NCBI GenBank assembly: GCA_937884975.1
Contig: CAKZZS010000079.1
Coordinates: forward strand, 10,129-74,128
Length of the DNA: 64,000 nucleotides
From: an uncultured Clostridia bacterium
GTDB lineage: Bacteria > Bacillota > Clostridia > Oscillospirales > Acutalibacteraceae
Direction: 5' to 3'
The notes below the pieces were generated by a model. The model saw only the letters and a list, made by a program, of their open reading frames with translations, did no database searches and had not been told where the DNA came from. The first letter of the stretch is position 1, and each line of letters opens with the position of its first letter. Positions 41,868-50,228 of this stretch are shown in pieces. A program made the position numbers and the translations under genes.

Positions 41868-41871
41868 TTTT

Positions 41872-42453
41872 TCAGACGCCTGCAAAATGAAATACCGCGC
41901 CGACTGCCGCCGCAACGCCTATCCAGACAACGGGATGAACCTTTTTGAAAATCTGACTTAAAGCAAAAAGCGCAGCAAAAAGAATAATCGCCTTGAATAT
42001 AAAAAGGTCGGCTATATTCCCCGTGCTTTTAAACAGGTCGATATTGAAAAGCGAAATGAGAAGCACGCCGAGTCCTGCGGTACAGATAAGTCCCATTGAA
42101 GCCGGGCGCAAGCCGTAAAAGGCGGATTTAACATATTTATTGTCCTTAAAGCTCTTTAAAAACAAAGCGACTATGAGAATGATAATTACGGACGGCGTAA
42201 CAAGTCCGAGCGTTGCAACAACGCTTCCCAAAACTCCGGCAGTCGTAAAGCCGACATAGGTCGCCATATTTACGCCTATGGGACCCGGGGTTGACTCGGA
42301 AACGGCAAGCATATCGTAAAGCTGTTCAACGGTAAACCAGCCTGTTCTTCCTGCCATTTCCTTAAGAAACGGCAGCGTCGCAAGTCCGCCGCCAATTGAA
42401 AACAGACCGACCTTGAAAAATTCATAAAAAAGTCTTAACAGGAGGACTAACAT
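41872..42453 (-). CDS. chrA: Chromate transporter, CHR half-subunit (downstream)
   Basis: A 193-residue membrane protein with about five helices and the CHR signature GLFSIGGGLATLPFLKE then STPGPIGVNMATYVGF. Single-domain CHR proteins work in pairs, and the partner gene lies directly upstream with a 7-base overlap. The family exports chromate in some bacteria, but the physiological substrate in gut anaerobes is unknown. Convergent with sigK, separated by 4 bases. Confidence 0.88.
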   Translation of the reverse strand: MLVLLLRLFYEFFKVGLFSIGGGLATLPFLKEMAGRTGWFTVEQLYDMLAVSESTPGPIGVNMATYVGFTTAGVLGSVVATLGLVTPSVIIILIVALFLKSFKDNKYVKSAFYGLRPASMGLICTAGLGVLLISLFNIDLFKSTGNIADLFIFKAIILFAALFALSQIFKKVHPVVWIGVAAAVGAVFHFAGV

Positions 42454-42992
42454 TTTTTACGCACCTCCAGATTTTTCGCGATAATTCCGATTACGGCGGC
42501 TGATACGACAAAGATAATCGGAGAGATGTCGAATATAAACGAAAGAACGCTCACCGCAAGAAAAATCACGAAGGTAAGCGCGTCTACAACCGATTTTTTC
42601 CAAAGCTTTATTATTGCGTTGACGATTAACACCGTAACGCAGACGCGTATTCCCGCAAACGCATTTTTAACAACGGGATAATCCGCAAAATTTGAAATAA
42701 ACGCCGCTATGACGGTTATTATTATAACCGACGGAAAAACCACGCCGAGTGTTGCGGCAATTCCGCCCGATATTCCCTTTTTCTTCTGTCCGATAAAGGT
42801 CGCCGTATTGACTGCGATTACGCCGGGAGTACACTGCCCTATCGCGTAGTAGTCGAGCACCTCTTCCTCTGTAGCCCATTTTTTCTTTTCAACTATTTCA
42901 CGCTGAATGATAGGCAGCATTGCATAGCCGCCGCCGAAGGTCACGGCGCCGAGCTTGAAAAAGGTTATAAACAGTTCAAAAAGCAGTTTCAT
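42447..42992 (-). CDS. chrA: Chromate transporter, CHR half-subunit (upstream)
   Basis: A 181-residue membrane protein with the signature GAVTFGGGYAMLPIIQRE and CTPGVIAVNTATFIG. It has the same length class and helix pattern as its downstream partner and should form a heterodimer with it in opposite orientation. The two signatures differ enough that this is an old duplication. Confidence 0.88.
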   Translation of the reverse strand: MKLLFELFITFFKLGAVTFGGGYAMLPIIQREIVEKKKWATEEEVLDYYAIGQCTPGVIAVNTATFIGQKKKGISGGIAATLGVVFPSVIIITVIAAFISNFADYPVVKNAFAGIRVCVTVLIVNAIIKLWKKSVVDALTFVIFLAVSVLSFIFDISPIIFVVSAAVIGIIAKNLEVRKKC

Positions 42993-43075
42993 ATCTTTTC
43001 CCTTGAAATAAAATAAACTATTTTAATATTTTATCAAATAATAACGGCTAATGCAATACAAACGGGCGATTTATA

Positions 43076-43104
43076 TTGACATAAAACCCAAAAAAATATA
43101 TAAT
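43076..43104 (+). promoter_or_regulatory. Consensus SigA-type promoter of the MATE exporter
   Basis: TTGACA (43076-43081), 17-base spacer, TATAAT (43099-43104): perfect consensus. Confidence 0.85.
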
Positions 43105-43144
43105 TGTTCGCAGTTTTTAAAGAAGTGAAACCGGGAGAAAAGGA

Positions 43145-44512
43145 ATGGAAAAGACGAAAAACCCAATGGGTGAAAAAAGCATATCAAAGCTGCTTGTTTC
43201 ACTCGCGCTGCCTGCGGTTATAGCGAATCTTGTAAACGCGCTTTACAATATTGTTGACCAGATTTTCATAGGTCATATTGTCGGTTACCTGGGAAACGCA
43301 GCGACAAATATCGCCTTTCCGCTGACTACCATCTGTCTTGCAATAGGTCTTATGACGGGTATCGGCACCGCGTCGGGCTACAACTTAAGTCTCGGCAGGG
43401 GCAACAAGGAGGACGCAAGAAAATTTGCAGGCACAGCCTTCTCGACCCTTCTCATAGCAGGCGTTATTATCTGCATTCTCGTAAGGATATTTTTAAAGCC
43501 GCTTATGCTCGCCTTCGGCGCAACGAACAACATTCTTGAATACGCTTTGAAATATTCTTCAATTACGTCCTTAGGCATTCCGTTTTTGCTTTTTTCCACC
43601 GGCTCAAACCCAATAGTCAGGGGTGACGGAAGCTCGACCTATTCAATGATTTCCATTGTTTCAGGCGGTATTCTCAACATTTTTCTTGACGCGCTGTTTA
43701 TGTATAAATTCGGTATGGGAATTGCAGGCGCGGCTTGGGCAACGGTCATAAGCCAGACGGTTTCGGCTCTGCTTCTTGCAAGATATTTTCTCCATTTTAA
43801 AAACGTATCCTTCCGTCCGACGGATTTCATTCCGCATTTCGGTTATATGCTCAAATTCTGGAAGCTCGGCTTTTCATCCTTTGCTTTTCAGTCGTCAATG
43901 CTCATAATTCAGGTTACGCTCAACAACCTTCTTAAAAAGTACGGCGCCGCTTCAATTTACGGCAGTGACGTCACAATTGCGGTAGCAGGAATATTACAGA
44001 AAATAAATATGATTTTCCTTGCGTTTGTAATAGGAATTGTTCAGGGCGCGCAGCCGATTTGTTCGTTTAACTACGGAGCCGAAAAATTCAAAAGAGTCAG
44101 AAAGACAGTTAAGCTGTCGCTTATAGTTACAACTGTTGTTTCTGTCATTATGTTTATTGTAATGCAGCTTTTTCCGCGGCAAATTGTCGCCCTGTTCGGC
44201 TCGGGCAGTGAGGAATATTTTGACTTCGCCTCGTTTTACGCAAGAGGACTTTTCGCCTGCGTATTCTTAAACGGCGTTCAGATTTTCTGTTCAACCTTCT
44301 TCCCTGCAATAGGAAAACCCGGAAAGGGAACGCTCATAGCTCTTGCAAAGCAGCTTGTAATTCTCTGGACGCTTCTGATGACGTTTTCCCATTTCTTCGG
44401 ACTTAAGGGAATTGTTTACGCCGCTCCCGTAACGGACGCGCTGACGTTTTTACTTGCGACGGGCTTTCTTATATTCGAATTCAAAAATATGCCTAAAACG
44501 GACGAGCAGTAA
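43145..44512 (+). CDS. MATE family efflux transporter
   Basis: A 455-residue carrier with 12 predicted helices in two MatE repeats: ISKLLVSLALPAVIANLVNALYNIVDQIFIGH in the first and LGFSSFAFQSSMLIIQVTLNN and AQPICSFNYGA in the second. MATE proteins export cationic drugs or metabolites using Na+ or H+. The substrate cannot be inferred. GGGAGAAAAGGA precedes the ATG. Single-gene unit under a perfect promoter with its own terminator. Confidence 0.92.
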   Translation: MEKTKNPMGEKSISKLLVSLALPAVIANLVNALYNIVDQIFIGHIVGYLGNAATNIAFPLTTICLAIGLMTGIGTASGYNLSLGRGNKEDARKFAGTAFSTLLIAGVIICILVRIFLKPLMLAFGATNNILEYALKYSSITSLGIPFLLFSTGSNPIVRGDGSSTYSMISIVSGGILNIFLDALFMYKFGMGIAGAAWATVISQTVSALLLARYFLHFKNVSFRPTDFIPHFGYMLKFWKLGFSSFAFQSSMLIIQVTLNNLLKKYGAASIYGSDVTIAVAGILQKINMIFLAFVIGIVQGAQPICSFNYGAEKFKRVRKTVKLSLIVTTVVSVIMFIVMQLFPRQIVALFGSGSEEYFDFASFYARGLFACVFLNGVQIFCSTFFPAIGKPGKGTLIALAKQLVILWTLLMTFSHFFGLKGIVYAAPVTDALTFLLATGFLIFEFKNMPKTDEQ

Positions 44513-44527
44513 AGAAAAATACAAAAA

Positions 44528-44550
44528 CCCACTCGCAAATGGCGTGTGGG
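44528..44550 (+). terminator. Terminator of the MATE gene
   Basis: CCCACtCGC-aaatg-GCGtGTGGG followed by ATTTTTATT. Confidence 0.8.
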
Positions 44551-44602
44551 ATTTTTATTGTCCGAAATACCGGACAGTGAAATTTTTTCACATTTTTCCT
44601 AT

Positions 44603-44650
44603 TGACAAAAAAGAAAAATGTGATATATTTAATTACAGAACATTTGTTCG
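44603..44650 (+). promoter_or_regulatory. Promoter with LexA-type SOS box
   Basis: TTGACA (44603-44608) is followed at 15-17 bases by TATATT/TATTTA (44624-44631). Immediately after, at 44637-44650, the minus strand reads CGAACAAATGTTCT, matching the Gram-positive LexA consensus CGAACRNRYGTTYC at 13 of 14 positions. The box lies near the transcription start, where a bound repressor would block initiation. Confidence 0.65.
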
Positions 44651-44677
44651 ATATTCGATGTATCGGAAGGAATATTT

Positions 44678-44911
44678 ATGGATACTTTTGTTGATGTATT
44701 TCTGCGTCACGATAAATACGGAAATAAAATACCGATGTTTATCCGCTGGAACAACGGCACGCTTTACGTCATAGACCGTCTTAAGGGCGTTTCACGCTCC
44801 GTTTCGGGAAGCGGAATGCAGGTGCTTAAATATGACGTTGTCATAGGCGGTCGGGAAACCTCGATTTTTGAGGACAGATATCTGAATAAGTGGTATGTTG
44901 AGGAAAAGTAG
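44678..44911 (+). CDS. Small uncharacterised protein behind a LexA-like box
   Basis: A 77-residue soluble protein: DKYGNKIPMFIRWNNGTLYVIDRLKGVSRS, then GSGMQVLKYDVVIGGRETSIFEDRYLNKWYVEE. The pattern, a basic strand with an RW pair, YxIDR, and a final W-hydrophobic-V-E, recalls small proteins encoded beside DNA-damage polymerases in other bacteria (DUF6504-like), but I cannot confirm that. GGAAGGA precedes the ATG. Together with the SOS-type box it may be a DNA-damage-inducible gene. Confidence 0.65.
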   Translation: MDTFVDVFLRHDKYGNKIPMFIRWNNGTLYVIDRLKGVSRSVSGSGMQVLKYDVVIGGRETSIFEDRYLNKWYVEEK

Positions 44912-44914
44912 GTC

Positions 44915-44944
44915 TTGATTAAAGCGCAAGGAATAATGTATAAT
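44915..44944 (+). promoter_or_regulatory. SigA-type promoter of the phosphopantetheinyl transferase gene
   Basis: TTGATT (44915-44920), 18-base spacer, TATAAT (44939-44944). Confidence 0.65.
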
Positions 44945-44991
44945 TATTTCGGACGCTGTTAAAAGCAGAAAGAAATTAAGGACGTTTTTAA

Positions 44992-45564
44992 ATGATAAAA
45001 AATTTACTCAATATACGCGACGTTTCGGACAAGGAATATGAAAAATACTTTCTTCTTATGAACCCCGAAAAACAGCAACGGGTTGAGCGTTTTCGCTTTG
45101 AGGACGGAAAGAAACGCACCGTTGCAGGAGAAATGCTGGCGCGTAAAATGATTTCGGGTCAGTGTAAAATAAATGAGGAAAAAATTGTTTTCAAGACGGG
45201 CGAAAAGGGAAAGCCGTATACAAAAAGCGTTAATATTTATTTTAACATAAGCCACTCCGACGAGCTTGTATTATGCGCGCTCAACGAAAATCCCATAGGC
45301 GTCGATATTGAAAAAATCCGCGATATAAACGAAATGGTAATAAGGCACACCTGTAACGCAGGGGAGCTTGAATACGTCTATGAAAGCGGAATTTCAAGGG
45401 AAGAAAGTCTTAAAAGGTTTTTTGAAATATGGACCTACAAGGAAGCGTGCTTTAAATTCAGAGGCACGGGAATTGAGGACTTTCAGGCGCTCGACTTTTT
45501 TAAATGTAAAAGGCAAAGGGAAAACGGCGTGATTAACGGTTACGTCTACTGTATAATTTATTAA
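44992..45564 (+). CDS. 4'-Phosphopantetheinyl transferase, Sfp type
   Basis: A 190-residue enzyme with the family motifs GEKGKPYTKSVNIYFNISHSDELV, the Mg2+/CoA-binding GVDIEKIR and FFEIWTYKEACFKFRGTGIEDF. It transfers phosphopantetheine from CoA to carrier proteins. It is shorter than Sfp (about 224 residues), lacking part of the C-terminus. No carrier protein or synthase gene is nearby, so its target is unknown. It precedes the PPC-domain gene by 11 bases. Confidence 0.88.
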   Translation: MIKNLLNIRDVSDKEYEKYFLLMNPEKQQRVERFRFEDGKKRTVAGEMLARKMISGQCKINEEKIVFKTGEKGKPYTKSVNIYFNISHSDELVLCALNENPIGVDIEKIRDINEMVIRHTCNAGELEYVYESGISREESLKRFFEIWTYKEACFKFRGTGIEDFQALDFFKCKRQRENGVINGYVYCIIY

Positions 45565-45575
45565 AGGAGAAAAGA

Positions 45576-45995
45576 ATGCAATACAAAAGATTCGGCAACA
45601 CGGTTGCCTTAAGGCTCGACAAGGACGAGGAAATACTCTCCTGTCTTATATCCGTTTCGGAAAAGGAAAACATAAAAGCCGCTTCCTTTCGCGGAATAGG
45701 GGCAACGGATAATTTTACCGTCGGTATTTTCAGTCTTGAAAAGCAGACGTATGAAGGCTTCACCTTTACCGGGAACCACGAAATAACGGCTCTTGAGGGC
45801 AATATTTCTTTTGTCGAAAACAAGCCGTATATCCACGCTCATATAACCTGCGCGGGAGAAAACGCCGAAACGAAAGGCGGTCACCTGCTTGAAGGCGTGA
45901 TTTCACTGACCTGTGAAATATTTATAACCGTTCTTGACGGTGAAATCGGAAGAAAATTTGACAACGAATTAAAAATCAACAGATTCGATTTTTAA
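45576..45995 (+). CDS. PPC/DUF296 domain protein
   Basis: A 139-residue single-domain protein: YKRFGNTVALRLDKDEEILSCLISVSEKENIKAASFRGIGAT, GIFSLEKQTYEGFTFTG, HAHITCAGENAETKGGHLLEG and TCEIFITVLDGEI. This is the PPC (DUF296) fold found alone in bacteria and joined to AT-hooks in plants. A metal-binding His cluster is visible (HAHI and GGHLL). The function is unknown. Its 3' end overlaps the opposite-strand small basic gene by 4 bases. Confidence 0.85.
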   Translation: MQYKRFGNTVALRLDKDEEILSCLISVSEKENIKAASFRGIGATDNFTVGIFSLEKQTYEGFTFTGNHEITALEGNISFVENKPYIHAHITCAGENAETKGGHLLEGVISLTCEIFITVLDGEIGRKFDNELKINRFDF

Positions 45996-46180
45996 AATAA
46001 AAAAGGCTCGTAAGTGAAATCATCCGTTTCAATACGAGCCTTTCTTTTTCTGTTGTAGCGTTTTTTGTTTTCAACCACTCTTGTGACGGGTGAAACCTCT
46101 CCCCATCCCCTGCGGTTTTTTGAATTAAGCTCTTTTTGCTTTTTCTTCGAAAGCTTTTTGACGCTTGTAACTTTTTTCAT
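45992..46180 (-). CDS. Small basic protein of unknown function
   Basis: A 62-residue, strongly basic protein (KKVTSVKKLSKKKQKELNSKNRRGWGE then PVTRVVENKKRYNRKRK). GAGGTG lies 7 bases before the ATG at 46180. It has no membrane segment. The charge suggests binding to RNA, ribosome or DNA. I recognise no family with confidence. Confidence 0.6.
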   Translation of the reverse strand: MKKVTSVKKLSKKKQKELNSKNRRGWGEVSPVTRVVENKKRYNRKRKARIETDDFTYEPFLF

Positions 46181-46283
46181 TTTCTTCACCTCTTAATTAT
46201 TTTAACACATATTTTTTATTTTGTGTAGAGTTTTTAAAATATATGTGATACAATATAACTATAACAAAAAGGGAGGTCATTTT

Positions 46284-47186
46284 ATGTCACAGTGGGACAA
46301 GGATTATATTGCGCTTTGTAAAAGAATTCTTTCCGAGGGCGTTGAGGTTGAAAACCGCACGGGCATCAACACAATTAAAGTGCCCTCGCACCATTTCCAT
46401 TTTGATTTGTCAAAGGAATACCCCATTCTTACCACAAAACAGCTTTTCATAAGACAGGCTGTTCTTGAAATGCTCTGGATTTATCAGGCGCAGTCAAACG
46501 ACGTGCGCTGGCTTCAGGAGAGAAACGTTCATATCTGGGACGAGTGGGAAATTGACGAAGACGGTATATGGACTGCCACACAGCTTCTTCCCGACGAAAA
46601 CGGCGTTCTGACGAAACAGACTATTCATAAGCAGTTTCCGAAGGAATTTGCCCACACGATAGGCACCGCCTACGGCTACATAGTAAACAAGTTCCAAATG
46701 ACCCAAAATCTTATCGATAAGATTAAAAACCACCCCGAGGACAGGCGAATGGTTATGACGCTCTGGCAGAACGACTACCTCGACACGGCTGTTCTTCCGT
46801 CCTGCGTATGGTCAAGCGAATGGGACGTAACCGACAACAAGCTTAACTGTTGGGTTCATCAGCGCTCCTGTGACGTGCCGCTTGGACTCCCCTTTAACGT
46901 AACGCAGTACGCAACGCTTCTTTGCCTGCTTGCAAAGGTTTGCGGAAGAGAGCCGGGCACAATTGACTGGAGCATAAAGGACGCTCACATTTATGTAAAT
47001 CAGGTTGACGGCATTAAGGAGCAGATAGCGCGCTTTGACGAAAAAGGCGATCTCCCCTCTCCGACTCTCTGGATAAATCCCGAAATTGACGACTTTTTCA
47101 AGTTCGACAATTCAAAGGACTGTAACGATATAAAGCTTATCGGATACGAACACATGGGAAAAATTCTTTTCCCGCTTGCGCAGTGA
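46284..47186 (+). CDS. thyA: Thymidylate synthase, divergent ThyA type
   Basis: A 300-residue ThyA-family enzyme: EVENRTGINTIKVPSHHFHFDL, YPILTTKQLFIRQAVLEMLW, VHIWDEWE, QRSCDVPLGLPFNVTQYA and DAHIYVNQ. The catalytic Cys is in AVLPSCVWSSEWDV; the His that usually follows it (PCH in E. coli) is Val here. The active-site regions are otherwise kept. It makes dTMP from dUMP using methylene-tetrahydrofolate. GGGAGG precedes the ATG at 46284. folA follows 8 bases later and recycles the dihydrofolate produced. Confidence 0.9.
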   Translation: MSQWDKDYIALCKRILSEGVEVENRTGINTIKVPSHHFHFDLSKEYPILTTKQLFIRQAVLEMLWIYQAQSNDVRWLQERNVHIWDEWEIDEDGIWTATQLLPDENGVLTKQTIHKQFPKEFAHTIGTAYGYIVNKFQMTQNLIDKIKNHPEDRRMVMTLWQNDYLDTAVLPSCVWSSEWDVTDNKLNCWVHQRSCDVPLGLPFNVTQYATLLCLLAKVCGREPGTIDWSIKDAHIYVNQVDGIKEQIARFDEKGDLPSPTLWINPEIDDFFKFDNSKDCNDIKLIGYEHMGKILFPLAQ

Positions 47187-47194
47187 GGAATGAT

Positions 47195-47671
47195 ATGTCA
47201 GTTTCAATGATAGCCGCGATAGGCAAAAGCAACGAGCTTGGCAAGGGCAACGACCTTATCTGGCACTTTAAGGAAGATATGAAATTCTTTAAGGAAACGA
47301 CCACCGGCTCAACCGTTATTATGGGAAGAAAGACCTTTGAGTCACTGCCCAAAGCGTTACCGAACAGAAGGAACATCGTCATTTCAAGGAGTAAAGACTT
47401 TCGTCCCGAGGGCGCAGAGGTTGTATCAAGCGTAAAAAAAGCTCTTGAAGCGGCAGAGGGCGAAGACGTATTCATTATAGGCGGCGGAAAGATATACAGC
47501 GAATTTTTACCGCTTGCAGATAAGCTTTACTTAACCGAAATTGACGCTGCTTGTCCCGACGCAGAGGTGTATTTCCCCTCCTTTGACAAAGAAAAGTACA
47601 AAAGAAAGAAGCTTACCGATTTTGAATGTGACGGGATACATTTTTCCCATATCCTTTATACTAAAAAGTAA
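47195..47671 (+). CDS. folA: Dihydrofolate reductase
   Basis: A 158-residue enzyme with the DHFR motifs MIAAIGKSNELGKGNDLIWH, DMKFFKETTTGSTVIMGRKTFESLP, LPNRRNIVISR and VFIIGGGKIYSEFLPLADKLYLTEID. The usual Trp-Asp loop reads GNDLIWHFKEDM, with Asp and Glu in place for catalysis. It reduces dihydrofolate with NADPH and is functionally paired with thyA just upstream. ATG 47195 is preferred over the GTG overlapping the thyA stop. Confidence 0.95.
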   Translation: MSVSMIAAIGKSNELGKGNDLIWHFKEDMKFFKETTTGSTVIMGRKTFESLPKALPNRRNIVISRSKDFRPEGAEVVSSVKKALEAAEGEDVFIIGGGKIYSEFLPLADKLYLTEIDAACPDAEVYFPSFDKEKYKRKKLTDFECDGIHFSHILYTKK

Positions 47672-47683
47672 ATAAAAAAAGAG

Positions 47684-47715
47684 AAAGCCTATGGATTTTC
47701 AAGTCCATAGGCTTT
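47684..47715. terminator. Bidirectional terminator between folA and the opp operon
   Basis: AAAGCCTATGGA-ttttcaag-TCCATAGGCTTT flanked by A and T tracts. Confidence 0.85.
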
Positions 47716-47719
47716 AATT

Positions 47720-48013
47720 TTATTTGCTTATAAAAAATACCAACAAGGCAATTGCTATGCCGAAGCAGGCTATAAAAATGAGTGCGATAAGTGCCGATGC
47801 GCTCATAGCGCCGAGCACGAAGGAGCGCCGTTCATCCTTTGAAAGGTCGAAATTTTCCCACGGACGTTCTTCGGTTTGGTTTTCACCGTCGTCAGAAGCC
47901 TTTTTTTCCTTTTCCGGAAACCTCGGCATAATCAGCGAATGCGGATTTTCAACACCCGACATATCGACTATTGTGCGTCCGTCATCATCGTCATACTGCT
48001 TCTTTTTAGCCAT
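47720..48013 (-). CDS. Small membrane protein at the end of the opp cluster
   Basis: A 97-residue protein with an acidic, disordered first 60 residues (KKKQYDDDDGRTIVD, EKEKKASDDGENQTEE) and one or two C-terminal membrane helices (FVLGAMSASALIALIFIACFGIAIALLVFF). I recognise no family. It starts 13 bases after oppF and ends at the operon terminator, so it is probably co-expressed with the importer. Confidence 0.7.
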   Translation of the reverse strand: MAKKKQYDDDDGRTIVDMSGVENPHSLIMPRFPEKEKKASDDGENQTEERPWENFDLSKDERRSFVLGAMSASALIALIFIACFGIAIALLVFFISK

Positions 48014-48026
48014 AATAACACCTTAA

Positions 48027-49067
48027 TTATTCATTGATATCCTTAACGTCATCGTAAAGATGACATACAACATAGTGTCCCTTTTCAATTTCCTTCTGCT
48101 TTGGAACCTCGTGCTTGCATATTTCCATACAGTTTGCGCACCTTGTATGGAACTTACAGCCCTCTGGCGGATTTGCAGGAGAAGGAATCGAGCCTTCAAG
48201 GACAATTCGTTTCATCTTAATTGTCGGGTCGGGAACGGGAATAGCCGAGAACAACGCCTTTGTATAGGGATGAAGCGGATTTTTAAAGATATCCTCCTTC
48301 TCGCCGTACTCAACAAGATTTCCGAGATACATAACGCCGACCGTGTCGGAAATATGCTCAACAACCGACAAATCGTGAGAAATGAAAAGATAAGTGAAAT
48401 GGTGCTCATCCTGAAGCTCATTGAGAAGGTTGATAATCTGCGCCTGAATTGAAACGTCAAGAGCCGAAACCGGCTCGTCACAGACTATAAATTCGGGATT
48501 AAGCGCAAGCGCTCTTGCAATACAGATTCTCTGACGCTGACCGCCCGAGAATTCGTGAGGATAACGGTCCTTATGGAAGGGCTGCAAGCCGCAGTTATCC
48601 ATTACCTTATCAATATAATCGTTATATTCTTCCTTTGAAACGATATCGTGCTCCCTGACAGCCTCGCCGATAATTTCACCTACGGGCATACGGGGTGAAA
48701 GAGATGAGAACGGATCCTGGAAGATAATCTGCATCTTCGTTCTCATATCGTGCATTTCCTTACTTGTCAGGTCATAGACCTCTTTGCCGTTAAAGAGAAC
48801 CTGACCGCCGGTTTTTTCACCCGAAAGACGAAGCACAGCGCGTCCGGTGGTGGTTTTACCGCAGCCTGACTCACCGACAAGTCCCATTGTCGTACCGCGC
48901 TTAAGGTTAAACGTAACGCCGTCAACAGCCTTGACATATCCGACTGTTTTATTCAAAAGTCCGCCCTTTATGGGGAAATACTTTTTAAGCGCGTTTACCT
49001 GAAGGATATACTGAGGGTCAATTTCAACGGGAGTAAATTCATCTGTTATTTTTTCCAACTTGCTCAC
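48027..49067 (-). CDS. oppF: Oligopeptide ABC transporter ATP-binding protein OppF
   Basis: A 346-residue ATPase: Walker A GLVGESGCGKTT, signature EFSGGQRQRICIARAL, Walker B FIVCDEPVSALD, and the C-terminal oligopeptide/dipeptide domain with a Cys cluster (CKFHTRCANCMEIC), which can hold an iron-sulfur cluster in this family. It pairs with OppD to drive import. It starts 2 bases after the oppD stop. N-terminal LKKYFPIKGG is typical of OppF. Confidence 0.95.
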   Translation of the reverse strand: MSKLEKITDEFTPVEIDPQYILQVNALKKYFPIKGGLLNKTVGYVKAVDGVTFNLKRGTTMGLVGESGCGKTTTGRAVLRLSGEKTGGQVLFNGKEVYDLTSKEMHDMRTKMQIIFQDPFSSLSPRMPVGEIIGEAVREHDIVSKEEYNDYIDKVMDNCGLQPFHKDRYPHEFSGGQRQRICIARALALNPEFIVCDEPVSALDVSIQAQIINLLNELQDEHHFTYLFISHDLSVVEHISDTVGVMYLGNLVEYGEKEDIFKNPLHPYTKALFSAIPVPDPTIKMKRIVLEGSIPSPANPPEGCKFHTRCANCMEICKHEVPKQKEIEKGHYVVCHLYDDVKDINE

Positions 49068-49069
49068 TT

Positions 49070-50215
49070 TTAACCCTCCTTCTTATCGTAATAGCGGTAG
49101 CAGGAAACCTTGTGCGTGGGTGAAAGTGAAATTTCACACGGATATTCACCTTCGCAACCGTCTACGCACATTTCGCACCTGTCCTTGAAATAGCAGTAAT
49201 CGGGCATATTTACGGGGTTGGGAACCTTACCGGGAATTGAATAAAGCTTATCAACCCTCTTACCGACTACGGGCTTTGAAGCCATAAGTCCAATTGTATA
49301 AGGATGGGCAGGAGCAGCAAAAATTTCTTCCGCGGTGCCCTTTTCAACAACCTTGCCTGCGTACATAACGACAACGTAATCAGCCATTTCGGCAATAACG
49401 CCGAGGTCATGTGTGATAATCATAATTGAAGAATTGATTTTGTCCTTCAAATTGCGAAGCAGGTCAAGTATCTGCGCCTGAATTGTAACGTCAAGAGCCG
49501 TTGTGGGTTCGTCTGCAATAATAAGCTTGGGGTTACACGCAAGCGCCATTGCTATCATAACACGCTGACGCATACCGCCCGAAAGCTCGTGAGGATACAT
49601 TTTATAAACGCCCTCGCTGTTTGCAATACCTACCATTTCAAGAAGCTCAATTGAGCGCGCCTTAACCTCTTCGTCGCTCATACCCTTACCGTCGTGAAGC
49701 GCAATAACCTCATCAAGCTGAGCGCCGATACGGAAAACGGGGTTAAGACTTGTCATAGGCTCCTGGAAAATCATTGACATATAATTGCCGCGCAGCTTTT
49801 GCATAGCTTCAATAGGAGTCTTTGTTATGTCATAAGCCTTGTCGCCGAGGTTAAGTCTGATTTCACCCGAAACCACCTGACCCTGGGGACGCTGAAGAAG
49901 CTGCATAATTGAAAGGCTCGTAACGCTCTTTCCGCAGCCCGACTCGCCGACTACGCCGACTGTTTTTCCGAGCGGCACCTCAAACGAAACGCCGTCAACA
50001 GCCTTAACCGTACCGACATCGGTGAAGAAAAAGGTGTGCAAATTGTCAATTTCAAGCGAGTTTGCCTTATTTTTCATTGTTGTAAGATATTCCTCCTCGG
50101 GAACATTCTTACGCTTATATTTCTTTTCTAATTCGTTGGTTATCTTTCTGTTTTCCTTTGAAATCCTACGCGATTCCTTGGCAGACAGATAGCCTTCTGC
50201 GTTCTTTTTTGCCAT
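49070..50215 (-). CDS. oppD: Oligopeptide ABC transporter ATP-binding protein OppD
   Basis: A 381-residue ATPase: Walker A GVVGESGCGKSVT, FQEPMTSLNP, signature ELSGGMRQRVMIAMAL, Walker B LIIADEPTTALD, and a C-terminal Cys-containing domain (CYFKDRCEMCVDGC). A 45-residue, highly charged N-terminal extension (SAKESRRISKENRKITNELE) is not found in typical OppD and looks like a coiled coil. Confidence 0.95.
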   Translation of the reverse strand: MAKKNAEGYLSAKESRRISKENRKITNELEKKYKRKNVPEEEYLTTMKNKANSLEIDNLHTFFFTDVGTVKAVDGVSFEVPLGKTVGVVGESGCGKSVTSLSIMQLLQRPQGQVVSGEIRLNLGDKAYDITKTPIEAMQKLRGNYMSMIFQEPMTSLNPVFRIGAQLDEVIALHDGKGMSDEEVKARSIELLEMVGIANSEGVYKMYPHELSGGMRQRVMIAMALACNPKLIIADEPTTALDVTIQAQILDLLRNLKDKINSSIMIITHDLGVIAEMADYVVVMYAGKVVEKGTAEEIFAAPAHPYTIGLMASKPVVGKRVDKLYSIPGKVPNPVNMPDYCYFKDRCEMCVDGCEGEYPCEISLSPTHKVSCYRYYDKKEG

Positions 50216-50228
50216 TTCTGTCTCCTCC

